NCBI GenBank assembly: GCA_024644045.1
Contig: JAHELT010000020.1
Span: forward strand, 1-44,687
Length of the DNA stretch: 44,687 nt
DNA from: Chromatiales bacterium
Lineage (GTDB): Bacteria > Pseudomonadota > Gammaproteobacteria > JAHELT01
Reading direction: 5' to 3'
In this document: piece by piece, positions 25,565 through 34,004 of the stretch
How the letters are laid out: every line of letters begins with the position of its first letter
Position numbering within the stretch: the first letter of the stretch is position 1
Notes under the pieces: model-generated
Seen by the model: only the letters and a program-made list of their open reading frames with translations
Database searches by the model: none
What the model was told of the DNA's origin: nothing
Position numbers and translations under genes: made by a program

Positions 25565-26877
25565 CCACCACGCAAGCCGGGGATCGGGCTATCGAGCAGA
25601 AGCTGCTGGAGGGATTTTTCGCCCGCCATCCGGGGGAGGCGATCAGGCGCCTGGAAGCGGTCACGAGCGAGGAGGCAGCCGAGCTGCTCAGCGCCCAGCC
25701 GCTGGAGACCACCCTGGCCGTCTGGGAAGGCCTGTCCCCGGACGTCGGTCAGGCCGTGTTGCAGCGTCTCCCGGAGGAACGCGCGAGCGACGTTCTGGCG
25801 GGTATGGAACCGATGCGCGCCGCGCGTTTACTTGCCGGGCTGGACGCGAAGACGCGGGAAGCGTTTCTCGCGCACCTGCGCGCGGGCGCCGCCGCGGAGA
25901 TACGCACGGTGCTGTCCTACCCAGCGGACCGCGCCGGTGCCTACATGGACCCGCGAACGCGCCTGTTCCGGCCCGAGATGACCGTGCGTGAGATCATCTC
26001 GCGCCTGCGCGCCGATCAACGACCTGGACGCCGCGGGTTCTTTCTCGTCGACAGTCACAATCGCCTCACCGGCTGGGTGGAAATGCAGTCCATCGCGCTG
26101 GCGGGGCCGTCGCGCACCCTCGGCGAGCTTGCCGTGCCGGCCGTCACCTACGTCGATGCCATGGCCAACCGCGACGAGGTGGTGGAGAAAATGGAGCAGT
26201 ACCGACTGAGCGAACTCGCGGTGCTCGACTTCGACGGACGGCTGATCGGCGTCATTCGCTACGATGCCCTGCTTGCCGCGGAAAAGGAGCAGGCCAGCGT
26301 CGGCATACAGACCATGGTCGGCGTGAGCAAAGATGAGCGCGCCCTGTCCAAGTTCCCGTTCGCGGTTCGTAAACGTCTGCCCTGGCTGCAGATCAATCTC
26401 GCGACTGCGTTCCTGGCCGCCGCCGTAGTCGGGCTGTTCGAGGAAACCATTGCGAGCGTCACCGCGCTGGCCGTGTTGCTCCCGGTTGTCGCGGGGCAGT
26501 CTGGCAACACCGGCGCCCAGGCGCTCGCAGTTACCATGCGCGGGCTGGCGCTGCGCGAAATCGGCGCCAGTCACTGGCGCCAGGTTGCGTGGAAAGAACT
26601 CAATGTCGGCCTCTGGAACGGTATTGCAGTGGCACTCACCACCGCCCTCGGTGTGTACCTATGGAGCGGTTCCACCGGCCTGACGCTCATCATCGGCGTC
26701 TCCATGGTGATGTCCATGGTGATAGCCAGCGTCGCCGGCGCCGGCATTCCCATCGTCCTGACGCTGTTGAAACAGGACCCGGCTCAATCGTCGTCCATCG
26801 TCTTGACTACCGTGACCGACGTGGCGGGGTTCTTCAGCTTTCTCGGCATCGCCACGCTGCTGCTGGGCGCGATCTAG
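25561..26877 (+). CDS. mgtE: Magnesium transporter MgtE
   Basis: A 438-residue MgtE: N-terminal superhelical domain (about 1-125), a CBS pair (about 130-250; GFFLVDSHNRLTGWVEMQ, LSELAVLDFDGRLIGVIRYD), connecting helix, then five membrane helices (about 285-438) with the pore segment motif AGQSGNTGAQALAV. MgtE is a Mg2+ channel that closes when cytosolic Mg2+ binds the CBS/N domains. It is coupled to the half-MgtE (four-base overlap) and the MscS-like gene. A longer upstream frame overlaps the half-MgtE and is not used. A hairpin follows the stop codon. Confidence 0.95.
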   Translation: MTTTQAGDRAIEQKLLEGFFARHPGEAIRRLEAVTSEEAAELLSAQPLETTLAVWEGLSPDVGQAVLQRLPEERASDVLAGMEPMRAARLLAGLDAKTREAFLAHLRAGAAAEIRTVLSYPADRAGAYMDPRTRLFRPEMTVREIISRLRADQRPGRRGFFLVDSHNRLTGWVEMQSIALAGPSRTLGELAVPAVTYVDAMANRDEVVEKMEQYRLSELAVLDFDGRLIGVIRYDALLAAEKEQASVGIQTMVGVSKDERALSKFPFAVRKRLPWLQINLATAFLAAAVVGLFEETIASVTALAVLLPVVAGQSGNTGAQALAVTMRGLALREIGASHWRQVAWKELNVGLWNGIAVALTTALGVYLWSGSTGLTLIIGVSMVMSMVIASVAGAGIPIVLTLLKQDPAQSSSIVLTTVTDVAGFFSFLGIATLLLGAI

Positions 26878-26921
26878 TGTAGGATGCGGCGCCGTGGCGT
26901 TACGCACCGTGCCCGAGTGCC

Positions 26922-26957
26922 GGGATCAATGGGGCCATTGATCCCCCCCTTGATCCC
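26922..26957 (+). promoter_or_regulatory. Hairpin with a second competing arm between mgtE and the CNNM gene
   Basis: GGGATCAAT (26922-26930) pairs perfectly with ATTGATCCC (26937-26945), with a GGGGCC spacer that can add two pairs. A second copy of the right arm, TTGATCCC, follows at 26950-26957, so the left arm could pair with either copy. No T-run follows. It could be a terminator, a processing site or an attenuator-like switch between two Mg2+-linked genes; only the pairing is visible. Confidence 0.45.
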
Positions 26958-26993
26958 TGAGCACCAACACACCTTCGCCTGGAATTGAACCCG

Positions 26994-28352
26994 ATGGACA
27001 CTTCGCTATTCACCTTGACGGCAGTGGTGCTGCTGCTGGGGGCCAACGCTTTTTTCGTGGCGGCCGAGTTCGCGCTGGTCAAAGCGCGCGGCTTCCGCAT
27101 CGAAGCGCTGGCACTCGAAGGCGGCCGCGCGGCGGGCATGACCCGGCGCATCCTCGGCCGTCTGGAAGCTTATCTGGCCGCCTGCCAGCTCGGCATCACC
27201 ATGGCCTCGCTCGGCCTGGGCTGGATCGGCGAGCCCGCCGTAGCCGCGGTGCTGGAACCTGTGTTTCTTGACCTGGGGCTCCCGGACCGGCTGTTGCACA
27301 CGGTCTCTTTTATCATCGGCTTTATCATCTTCTCCTCGCTGCACATCGTGGTCGGCGAGCAGGTGCCGAAAACGTTTGCGATCCGCAAACCCGAGCCGGT
27401 TTCGCTGTTGTGCGCCTACCCGCTGCATGCGTTCTTCGTGCTGATGTATCCGCTCAACTGGGCGCTGAATCGCGCCTCGGGCGCGATCCTGAGCCTGTTC
27501 AAGGTCGACGAGGCGACGCATGGCGACGTGCTCACCGATGAAGAGCTGCGCGGGCTGATCACGGTCTCCAAGGAGCACGGACACATCGCCGAGGACAAGG
27601 CCGCCATGCTCGCCAACCTGTTCGCGTTCGATGAACGCACCGTCGGACGCGTGATGATTCCCAGGGGCGACGTGCAGATGCTGGTCGTGAACGGTGAGCC
27701 GGACGACAACGCACGGGTCATGCTGGAGACTCAGCACTCGCGTTTCCCGGTGGTCGAGGACGTGCGCGGCAATCCGATCGGCATGGTGCTCGCCAAAGAG
27801 CTATTCGGTGCCGTGCTCAACGGCGAGACCCTGCCCTGGGGACGGCTGAAGGAGTTCGTCCGCGAGCCGCTGTTCGTGCCCGAGACGCTTCGCATTGCAC
27901 AGCTCTTCGACACGATGCGCGCTGCCCGCCTGCACATGGCTTTCGTGGTCGACGAGTACGGCGACTTCGTCGGCCTGGTGACGCTGGAAGACCTGCTCGA
28001 GGAAATCGTCGGCGACATCGCGGACGAAACCGACGAAGTCGAGACGGAGTACACGATCAGCGAGAGCGGGGACGGCTGGGAGGCGCACGGACTGGCGCCG
28101 CTCGGCGACGTGCAGCGGGTGACCGGCATGAACGTACCGCACGAGCTCGATGCAAACACCCTGTCCGGGTTGTTCATCCAGCGTCTGCGCCGGATGCCGC
28201 AGCTCGGCGACCGCCTGGACGAAGACGGCTTCGAGCTGACGGTCACGGGGGTCGAGGAACAGCACGTCGCCTCGGTTAACATAAAGGCATCCGCGCCGCC
28301 GGCGGAAATGCAGCCCGACGAAGCCTCGGACGGGCCGCAAACCGATAACTGA
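26994..28352 (+). CDS. CNNM/CorC-HlyC family membrane protein
   Basis: A 452-residue protein of the CNNM (DUF21)-CBS-CorC class. The N-terminal CNNM domain has about four helices (1-165; FFVAAEFALVKARGFRIEAL, IIVVGEQVPKTFAIRKPE-type motif seen as HIVVGEQVPKTFAIRKPE). A CBS pair (about 205-330; RTVGRVMIPRGDVQML, MAFVVDEYGDFVGLVTLED) and the CorC_HlyC domain (350-430) follow. These proteins take part in Mg2+/cobalt efflux or Na+-linked Mg2+ export. It follows mgtE by 116 bases, so uptake and export of Mg2+ appear side by side. Start ATG 26994 is preferred over an in-frame TTG nine bases upstream. Confidence 0.92.
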   Translation: MDTSLFTLTAVVLLLGANAFFVAAEFALVKARGFRIEALALEGGRAAGMTRRILGRLEAYLAACQLGITMASLGLGWIGEPAVAAVLEPVFLDLGLPDRLLHTVSFIIGFIIFSSLHIVVGEQVPKTFAIRKPEPVSLLCAYPLHAFFVLMYPLNWALNRASGAILSLFKVDEATHGDVLTDEELRGLITVSKEHGHIAEDKAAMLANLFAFDERTVGRVMIPRGDVQMLVVNGEPDDNARVMLETQHSRFPVVEDVRGNPIGMVLAKELFGAVLNGETLPWGRLKEFVREPLFVPETLRIAQLFDTMRAARLHMAFVVDEYGDFVGLVTLEDLLEEIVGDIADETDEVETEYTISESGDGWEAHGLAPLGDVQRVTGMNVPHELDANTLSGLFIQRLRRMPQLGDRLDEDGFELTVTGVEEQHVASVNIKASAPPAEMQPDEASDGPQTDN

Positions 28353-28428
28353 GCGGCGTGGTCGAGCGCGGCGTCGACCGGCTCAACCGGAACGCTGACC
28401 CTGAAGCTACCACCCCGGAGGACGTCCG

Positions 28429-29814
<1,386 letters not shown>

Positions 29815-29920
29815 TACCGTCTGCACGTACCGCTACTGCCAACCCGTTCAAGATGGCGGCGCAGCTGCCGGCTCCCTTGAACGGTGGCCGATGCGTCCGG
29901 TTTCGCGGGCCGAGCCCCTG

Positions 29921-30081
29921 ATGCCCTGGACGCTGGGTTTCGCTGCCGGCGCCGTGTTGTTCACCATCCAGCGACGAAATCATTCCCGAAACCCAATCGC
30001 GGAGGTCATCCGGATCTGGCGACCTTCTCGCTGCTCGGCGGGTTCGTCGTCATGATGTTTCTGGACGCAACCCTGGCGTAG
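29921..30081 (+). pseudogene. C-terminal remnant of a ZIP-family metal transporter
   Basis: Three frames joined by two frameshifts recover the typical C-terminus of a GufA/ZupT-like ZIP transporter. Frame 1 from 29921 gives PWTLGFAAGAVLFTI; a +1 shift near 29966 gives SDEIIPET; a further shift near 29995 gives RGGHPDLATFSL then GGFVVMMFLDATLA and a stop. Intact relatives read FAAGAM, SDEIIPE, H..LAT and GF.MM.LD in order. No N-terminal part is seen upstream, where only fumC and about 100 bases of unassigned sequence remain. It is a decayed fragment, suggesting that a metal transporter once ended this operon. Sequencing error cannot be excluded for the shifts, but the missing N-terminus can. 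Confidence 0.75.
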
Positions 30082-30113
30082 CAGTGCCGCGGCGCGGCGG
30101 CCCTGAGCGTGGC

Positions 30114-30683
30114 TCACTCTGCGAAGGCGCGCGCCAGCTCGTCGAGCTTCGCCTGCTCCGCCTTCGAGGTCCCATGAACCCCGAGAATTCCGCCGGCCGC
30201 TTCAGCGACACCGCGCGCAGCACCTATGATCTCGGTGCGGAGCTGTTCTCGGGCCTGCTCATCGAGCGTGGCGCTGAGCGCCGCAACGTACTCTGTCCAC
30301 GTCTCAACCAGGCGCGGCGACGGACGCTCCGTCAACCAGCTTTCGAGCAACTGGTGAGCAGGTCCCCGCTGTTTCAGTTTCGCGACCCTCCGTGCCGCCG
30401 CCAGGACCGCTTCGCGCTCCTTGTCATCGACGCGGCCATCTGCCCACGCCGTTTCGACCAGCGGCACAAGCCTCAGCGCCGCGAAGGTTTCTGCGGAAAT
30501 ATCGAGGGCCAGCAGATGTTCGAGTACGCCCGCGTCATCGACGCCCGACGCTTCAGCGAGCGCTTCACGCTTCGAATCGTGCGACTCCTGCTCGCGCAAT
30601 GCGCGTTTGAGCTGCTCGTTCTGCCGGGCAAAGAACTCTTCCTCCAGAGCCGCGCGCCGCTCGCCCAAAAACTCTTTGTTCAC
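30114..30683 (-). CDS. TerB-like helical protein of unknown function
   Basis: A 189-residue soluble protein starting at GTG 30683, with AGG nine bases upstream; a longer frame to 30728 adds 15 poorly supported residues. The N-terminus is a charged coiled coil (FLGERRAALEEEFFARQNEQ). The central part (LEHLLALDISAETFAALRLV, then PLVETAWADGRVDDKEREAVL) recalls the acidic, metal-binding helical repeat of TerB/DjlA-N domains. No membrane segment. It diverges from the Hsp20 pair across about 220 bases and converges on the ZIP remnant. I recognise it as a recurrent uncharacterised family in proteobacteria but know of no assigned function. Confidence 0.75.
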   Translation of the reverse strand: MNKEFLGERRAALEEEFFARQNEQLKRALREQESHDSKREALAEASGVDDAGVLEHLLALDISAETFAALRLVPLVETAWADGRVDDKEREAVLAAARRVAKLKQRGPAHQLLESWLTERPSPRLVETWTEYVAALSATLDEQAREQLRTEIIGAARGVAEAAGGILGVHGTSKAEQAKLDELARAFAE

Positions 30684-30804
30684 GTGCTTAGACCTCGCTG
30701 AAACGCTCGCAGCAACACTGCTGTTCACGCTATAGAGTCAGGACGAAGGGGGTAAATTCAAGTGCCTGCTCACGTCAGCGAAGCGTTTTGCGCCTGATGC
30801 GGCA

Positions 30805-30832
30805 CTTGATTTCGTACGTCCAGACCTTATTT
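30805..30832 (+). promoter_or_regulatory. Probable sigma-32 promoter of the Hsp20 pair
   Basis: CACTTGATT with core CTTGAT (30805-30810) is followed by a 14-base spacer and CCTTATTT (30825-30832), against the RpoH consensus CTTGAA and CCCCATnT. Two of the -10 positions and one -35 position deviate. It lies about 70 bases before the Hsp20 start, in the right orientation and distance. Confidence 0.5.
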
Positions 30833-30904
30833 GAAGGGTGTCGGCCGGCCGCGGCGAGTCAAGCGCAGGCCGGCGCTCAGCAAAACACGGTTCAGGAGCA
30901 GCAC

Positions 30905-31342
30905 ATGGCTATACGTTACGATCCCTTACAGACGCTTTCACAGATGCAGCGCGACATCAATCAGCTTTTCGAGCGCGGCGCGCCCGGTACGCCCGGCACG
31001 CCCGAGCACGCCAGTGACTGGGCGCCGGCGGTGGACATCAGGGAAGAAGACGCACGCTTCGTCATCCACGCCGACGTACCCGGGGTCAAGCCGGACGAAA
31101 TCGAAGTGACCATGGATCAGGGTGCGCTCACCATCAAGGGTACGCGCGCCGCGGAGTCACAGGAGGCGGCTCAGGGGTACACGCGGCTCGAGCGCGTGCG
31201 CGGCACCTTTCTGCGCCGCTTCATGCTGCCCGATACGGCCGATGAGGACCAGGTGACGGCCCAGACCCGGGACGGCGTTCTGGAAGTGGTGATTCCCAAG
31301 CGTGCCAAAGCGCAGCCCAGAAAGATCACAGTACAAGGTTGA
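30905..31342 (+). CDS. Small heat-shock protein (Hsp20/IbpA-like class A)
   Basis: A 145-residue Hsp20 starting at ATG 30905 with AGGAG seven bases upstream. The N-terminal arm has the class-A pattern YDPLQTLSQMQRDINQLFER; the alpha-crystallin domain follows (WAPAVDIREEDARFVIHADV, PGVKPDEIEVTMDQGALTIKG, TFLRRFMLPDTAD, DGVLEVVIPKR), then a C-terminal tail with RKITVQ, an I-x-V anchoring motif for oligomer assembly. It is an ATP-independent holdase that keeps unfolding proteins ready for DnaK/Lon. It heads a pair with the next Hsp20 gene (65 bases apart) under a likely sigma-32 promoter. Confidence 0.95.
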   Translation: MAIRYDPLQTLSQMQRDINQLFERGAPGTPGTPEHASDWAPAVDIREEDARFVIHADVPGVKPDEIEVTMDQGALTIKGTRAAESQEAAQGYTRLERVRGTFLRRFMLPDTADEDQVTAQTRDGVLEVVIPKRAKAQPRKITVQG

Positions 31343-31407
31343 GAACAGGGACTCCGGCAGGAAGGGCATGCGCCGTTCCTGAGTCACCGCACCACAGGAG
31401 TTACGAA

Positions 31408-31905
31408 ATGTTGAATGAACTCAAAGCCGGCTTGAGCCGTGCCTGGGAAAGCGTTGCCGAGGGCTGGACACAGCTGCAGGAACGGGCCGGCGAGGCGCTC
31501 ACGCGCTTCTACCCGGCACAGTCTGACCGGCCGGAGGCCGCGGCCGAAGAACGCACGGCGCTGCGCGGAGCTCGCTGGAGCCTGCTCGCCGCCGAAGTCA
31601 GGGACGATGACGGCGAGATCCTGGTCAAGCTCGAGATACCGGGGATGGATCCCGACGACTTCGAGATCGAGGCGCGCGACGGTCACCTGATCGTGCGCGG
31701 GCACAAACGCGTCGAGCGGGAAGAAAAACGCGGCGACTACTACCTGATGGAACGGGCCTACGGCAGCTTTCAGCGCGTTGTGCCGTTACCAGCAGACGTC
31801 GACGATGCACAAGCCAAGGCACAGTACTCGCGCGGGGTCTTGAGCGTACGACTGCCCAAGAACGCACGTGCCAAGACGCGACGCATCGAAGTAAAGCGCG
31901 CCTGA
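31408..31905 (+). CDS. Second small heat-shock protein (Hsp20 family)
   Basis: A 165-residue Hsp20 from ATG 31408 (CAGGAG upstream). The N-terminal 50 residues are a long amphipathic arm (LKAGLSRAWESVAEGWTQLQ), unlike the preceding gene. The alpha-crystallin domain is complete: EVRDDDGEILVKLEIPGMDP, DFEIEARDGHLIVRGHKRVE, GSFQRVVPLPADVD and RGVLSVRLPK, ending in RRIEVKRA with an I-x-V motif. The two adjacent Hsp20s differ enough to be ancient paralogues, perhaps a hetero-oligomeric pair such as IbpA/IbpB. It is followed by the zinc-ribbon peptide after 47 bases. Confidence 0.94.
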   Translation: MLNELKAGLSRAWESVAEGWTQLQERAGEALTRFYPAQSDRPEAAAEERTALRGARWSLLAAEVRDDDGEILVKLEIPGMDPDDFEIEARDGHLIVRGHKRVEREEKRGDYYLMERAYGSFQRVVPLPADVDDAQAKAQYSRGVLSVRLPKNARAKTRRIEVKRA

Positions 31906-31952
31906 TGCGTGACTGATTGCGCCGACACTGGGCACGCTCCGGAGGCACGACG

Positions 31953-32159
31953 TTGAACCTGACGCCCGGTCAAGACCGCACCATACAGCCTGGGGTTCAG
32001 CCTGCAGAGCCCCGGTGCGATGAATGCAATCAGCCCATTCCCGCGGGCGTGGCACCCATCTGGGACGTGCTGTTGAGCGCGATGTTCTGCAGCACGCAGT
32101 GCCACTGGCTTTACCGGAGCAGACGCTCCGCCGACGTCAAGCGCCAGGCCATTCGATAG
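31953..32159 (+). CDS. Small zinc-ribbon-like peptide
   Basis: A 68-residue peptide starting at TTG 31953, chosen for the GGAGG seven bases upstream; a longer in-frame start at 31917 has no such site. The centre has two Cys pairs, CDEC and CSTQC (with a following His), spaced about 27 residues as in small zinc-ribbon proteins, around a hydrophobic core (VAPIWDVLLSAMF). The tail is basic (RSRRSADVKRQ). It follows the two Hsp20 genes on the same strand and may belong to their operon. Function unknown. Confidence 0.6.
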   Translation: MNLTPGQDRTIQPGVQPAEPRCDECNQPIPAGVAPIWDVLLSAMFCSTQCHWLYRSRRSADVKRQAIR

Positions 32160-32225
32160 CAGCGGCGTGCGGGTGGCGGTCGCCGGCCTTGGATGCGGCG
32201 GGCGATGCGTGCAGACTCGCGCGGC

Positions 32226-34004
32226 ATGATGATAAGGAATGCTCTTGGGCATCGCCCTCGGGTGTCGCGCGGGCCGATCAGCGTCGCTTCAAAGCTACTG
32301 CTGTTGCTGAGCATGGCACCGATGGCGTTCTCTGTCAGCGCGGCCGTGCGTCTGGAGCTCGAAGGGCTGCAACAGCAGCCGAACCTCGCGAGCCAGCTGC
32401 TTGCGTTCGTTGGCACGCCGCCGGACGAGGGGGAAAGCGCTTTGCGTAACTTCGTGCGCAGCCTGGAGACTCAGGCGCGCAAAGCACTGCAGGCCGTCGG
32501 TTACTACGACGCCGATATCGCCGTGCGTCGCGAGCAGCGTGACGCGGACACCGCCGTGATCATCGCGGTCACACCCGGCAAGCCGGTGAGCCTGCGGGAG
32601 ATCGATATTCGCATCGACGGCGAGGCGCGTTCCGACGACACGTTCCAGCGCGCGCTGGAGGAAACCCGGCTGCGTCCGGGCACGGTGCTGGATCACGGGC
32701 GCTACGAACGCTTCAAGGACCGCCTGGTGGACCTCGCACAAAGGCGCGGTTACTTCGACGCAGCGTTCACCGTGCATCGGGTCACGGTTGAGAGCGCCGA
32801 GCACGCGGCGGACATCGAGCTGCACTTCGACAGTGGCATCCGCTACGCGTTCGGCCGGACCACGTTTGACGAAGCCCCGATAACGCCCGAGCTGTTACCG
32901 CTGTGGCTGCCATTCGAGCCGGGCACGGCGTACGACGCAGAGCTGGTGGCCAAGGGCACCACCGAGTTGCTCGAGACCGGATACTTCAAGGGTGTGCGGC
33001 TGATAACGCGCCGCGACGAGGCCGCCGACGGCCAGGTGCCCATACACGTCGAGCTGACGGCGGCACCACCGAACACCGTCGGTCTGGGTATCGGCTTCGC
33101 GACCGACACCGGTCCTCGGGCGCGTGCCACCTGGGAGAAACCTCACGTGAACGACCAGGGGCATTCGCTGCGAGCGGAACTGGCCGTCTCCGGGGTGCGC
33201 AGCTCGCTCGGCACCAGCTACCGGATCCCGTCCACCGTGGAACCCGCACTCACCTACTATCAGCTGGAAGCGGCGCTGCGCACTGAGGACTTTCAGGATA
33301 CGCGCAGCACGAGCCGCGTGGCCGCGGCGCGTCGGGTGCACGAGACCCCCGGTGGCTGGCAGCAGGATGTGTACGTGCGCTGGCTGTCGGAATCGTTCGA
33401 AATCGACAGCGTGACCGAGACGACCACGCTGTCCATCCCCGGCATCGGCTGGTCGCGCACGCTTCGCAGCGGCGGTCTGCGCGCGCGCCAGGGTGCGCGC
33501 TACGCGCTGCGCCTCGAGGGCGCTTCGGCGGAAGTGTTCTCGGACATCAATCTGCAGAAGGTGGTGGCCAGCGCGAAATGGCTGCAGCCGATTCTAGACC
33601 GTCACCACGTCATCGCGCGCATCGAGGGCGGCGCGCTCTCCACCAACGATTTCGACCGCCTGCCGAGCTCGGAACGCTTCTTCACCGGCGGCGACCAGAG
33701 CGTGCGCGGCTTCGCCTACCGCAGCATCGCGCCAAGGGACGAAACCGGCACGCTGATCGGCGGACGCTATCTCGCTGTGGGAAGCGTGGAGTTCGTGTGG
33801 CATTTCACCCCCTCGTGGGGGGTTGCCGTGTTCACCGATGCGGGGCGGGCCTTCAGCAGCTCCGACGAACCGCTGCGTGTCGGCGCCGGGTTCGGGCTGC
33901 GCTGGCGCTCGCCCATCGGCACACTGAGTGTGGATCTGGGGTTCGGCGTGAGCGAAGACGATACGCCCGCGCGATTGCACCTGCTGATCGGGCCCGAGCT
34001 GTGA
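32226..34004 (+). CDS. tamA: Translocation and assembly module TamA (Omp85 family)
   Basis: A 592-residue outer-membrane protein from ATG 32226 (an in-frame ATG at 32193 adds 11 residues). A signal peptide (KLLLLLSMAPMAFSVSA) precedes three POTRA domains (about 42-270; e.g. ALQAVGYYDADIAVR, DLAQRRGYFDAAFTVHR, LLETGYFKGVRLI) and a 16-strand Omp85 barrel. The barrel carries the RGF-type lid motif (GGDQSVRGFAYRS) and the final strand LHLLIGPEL. With TamB it spans the envelope and helps insert certain outer-membrane proteins or move lipids. The stop overlaps tamB (GTGA). Confidence 0.93.
   Translation: MMIRNALGHRPRVSRGPISVASKLLLLLSMAPMAFSVSAAVRLELEGLQQQPNLASQLLAFVGTPPDEGESALRNFVRSLETQARKALQAVGYYDADIAVRREQRDADTAVIIAVTPGKPVSLREIDIRIDGEARSDDTFQRALEETRLRPGTVLDHGRYERFKDRLVDLAQRRGYFDAAFTVHRVTVESAEHAADIELHFDSGIRYAFGRTTFDEAPITPELLPLWLPFEPGTAYDAELVAKGTTELLETGYFKGVRLITRRDEAADGQVPIHVELTAAPPNTVGLGIGFATDTGPRARATWEKPHVNDQGHSLRAELAVSGVRSSLGTSYRIPSTVEPALTYYQLEAALRTEDFQDTRSTSRVAAARRVHETPGGWQQDVYVRWLSESFEIDSVTETTTLSIPGIGWSRTLRSGGLRARQGARYALRLEGASAEVFSDINLQKVVASAKWLQPILDRHHVIARIEGGALSTNDFDRLPSSERFFTGGDQSVRGFAYRSIAPRDETGTLIGGRYLAVGSVEFVWHFTPSWGVAVFTDAGRAFSSSDEPLRVGAGFGLRWRSPIGTLSVDLGFGVSEDDTPARLHLLIGPEL

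Noticed and set aside
26878-26993. M-box (Mg2+) riboswitch between mgtE and the CNNM gene
   Set aside because: The spacer of 116 bases is shorter than the roughly 170-nt M-box and lacks its conserved core; only the simple hairpin is supported.
30833-30904. Possible RNA thermometer in the Hsp20 leader
   Set aside because: A 7-bp GC stem (30844-30850 with 30868-30874) is present, but it does not sequester the AGGAG Shine-Dalgarno, and no FourU or ROSE-like pairing with it is visible.
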